NCBI GenBank assembly: GCA_000438015.1
Contig: FR901585.1
Span: 9,301 to 16,427, forward strand
DNA length: 7,127 nucleotides
Direction: 5' to 3'
Source: Coraliomargarita sp. CAG:312
Lineage (GTDB): Bacteria; Verrucomicrobiota; Verrucomicrobiia; Opitutales; Intestinicryptomonadaceae
Made by a program: the position numbers and the translations under genes. Positions 6,955 to 7,127 of this stretch are shown here, one piece after another. Under the pieces are notes generated by a model. That model was not told the origin of the DNA. It saw only the letters and a list, made by a program, of their open reading frames with translations, and made no database searches. The stretch's first letter is position 1, and the number at the start of each line of letters is the position of its first letter.

Positions 6955-6974
6955 TTTGCAGGCGCTGCCGCAAA
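6955..6974. repeat. Hairpin-forming inverted repeat in convergent spacer
   Basis: TTTGC (6955-6959) pairs with GCAAA (6970-6974) and GGC (6961-6963) with GCC (6967-6969), with a bulged A at 6960 and a 3-nt loop. In the minus direction it lies about 70 nt after the acyltransferase stop and is followed by GGGGGATTTT, a poor T-run. It might serve as an inefficient terminator for that gene; this is a guess. Confidence 0.35.
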
Positions 6975-7045
6975 ACCATATGCAAAACGTTAAATTTGCA
7001 TCTTATAAATTAGAAAAAATCATATATCTTTAACTGCGCCGATTA

Positions 7046-7127
7046 TCAATCGTAAATGCCTTTTATTATGCGCGCAGGAACGCCACCGACTATTGTATTG
7101 GCGGGAACATCCTTTGCAACGACAGCC
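7046..7127 (-). CDS. Hexapeptide-repeat (left-handed beta-helix) O-acyltransferase, C-terminal fragment
   Basis: Reading the minus strand from the right edge gives 26 codons and a TGA at 7046-7048. The peptide contains AVVAKDVPANTIVGGVPAR followed by IIKGIYD. The pattern V-x-KDVP-x-NTIVGGVPA-(R/K)-(I/V)-I is the well-known end of acetyltransferases of the WbbJ/LacA/CysE superfamily, where the last beta-helix coil meets the C-terminal tail. These enzymes acetylate sugars, serine or antibiotics using acetyl-CoA. The rest of the gene, including the catalytic His, lies outside the window, so substrate and full length are unknown. It converges with the Tsr3-like gene across a 228-bp spacer. The family call is firm despite the short length. 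Confidence 0.85.
   Translation of the reverse strand, partial: AVVAKDVPANTIVGGVPARIIKGIYD

Overview
The window reads as a chromosomal segment of a Gram-negative bacterium. An outer-membrane lipoprotein sorting transporter (LolC-type permease plus LolD ATPase) is present, so an outer membrane is implied. The style of the lysyl-tRNA synthetase, its linkage to lolC-lolD, a GH123-type glycosidase and a bacterial Tsr3-like protein would fit the Verrucomicrobiota or another PVC-group lineage. That placement is inference from family resemblance and was not tested.

Layout, left to right. Bases 1-933 (+) hold the C-terminal part of a glycoside hydrolase of the GH123/DUF4091 type. Its N-terminus lies outside the window, and a clear intrinsic terminator follows at 952-985. 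Bases 986-1730 contain no gene I can support; they lie between two convergent transcripts. Bases 1731-6229 carry four tightly packed minus-strand genes, in transcription order: manC (GDP-mannose pyrophosphorylase), lysS (class II lysyl-tRNA synthetase), lolC/E-type permease, and lolD. Gaps are 31 nt and 3 nt, and lolC and lolD overlap by 8 nt, so one operon is likely. Bases 6230-6352 are a divergent promoter region. Bases 6353-6817 (+) encode a small Tsr3/DTW-like protein, a probable aminocarboxypropyltransferase of RNA. Bases 6818-7045 are a convergent spacer with inverted repeats. Bases 7046-7127 (-) are the last 26 codons of a left-handed beta-helix (hexapeptide repeat) acyltransferase cut by the window edge.

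How the genes fit together: manC supplies GDP-mannose for envelope polysaccharide or glycoprotein synthesis, and the truncated acyltransferase may modify sugars or serine in the same kind of pathway. LolC and LolD extract lipoproteins from the inner membrane for transport to the outer membrane. LysS and the Tsr3-like protein belong to translation. The GH123-like enzyme suggests use of N-acetylgalactosamine-containing host or environmental glycans. I see no mobile element, CRISPR array, tRNA or rRNA. The most unusual item is the small Tsr3-like protein; the rest looks like ordinary chromosomal content.
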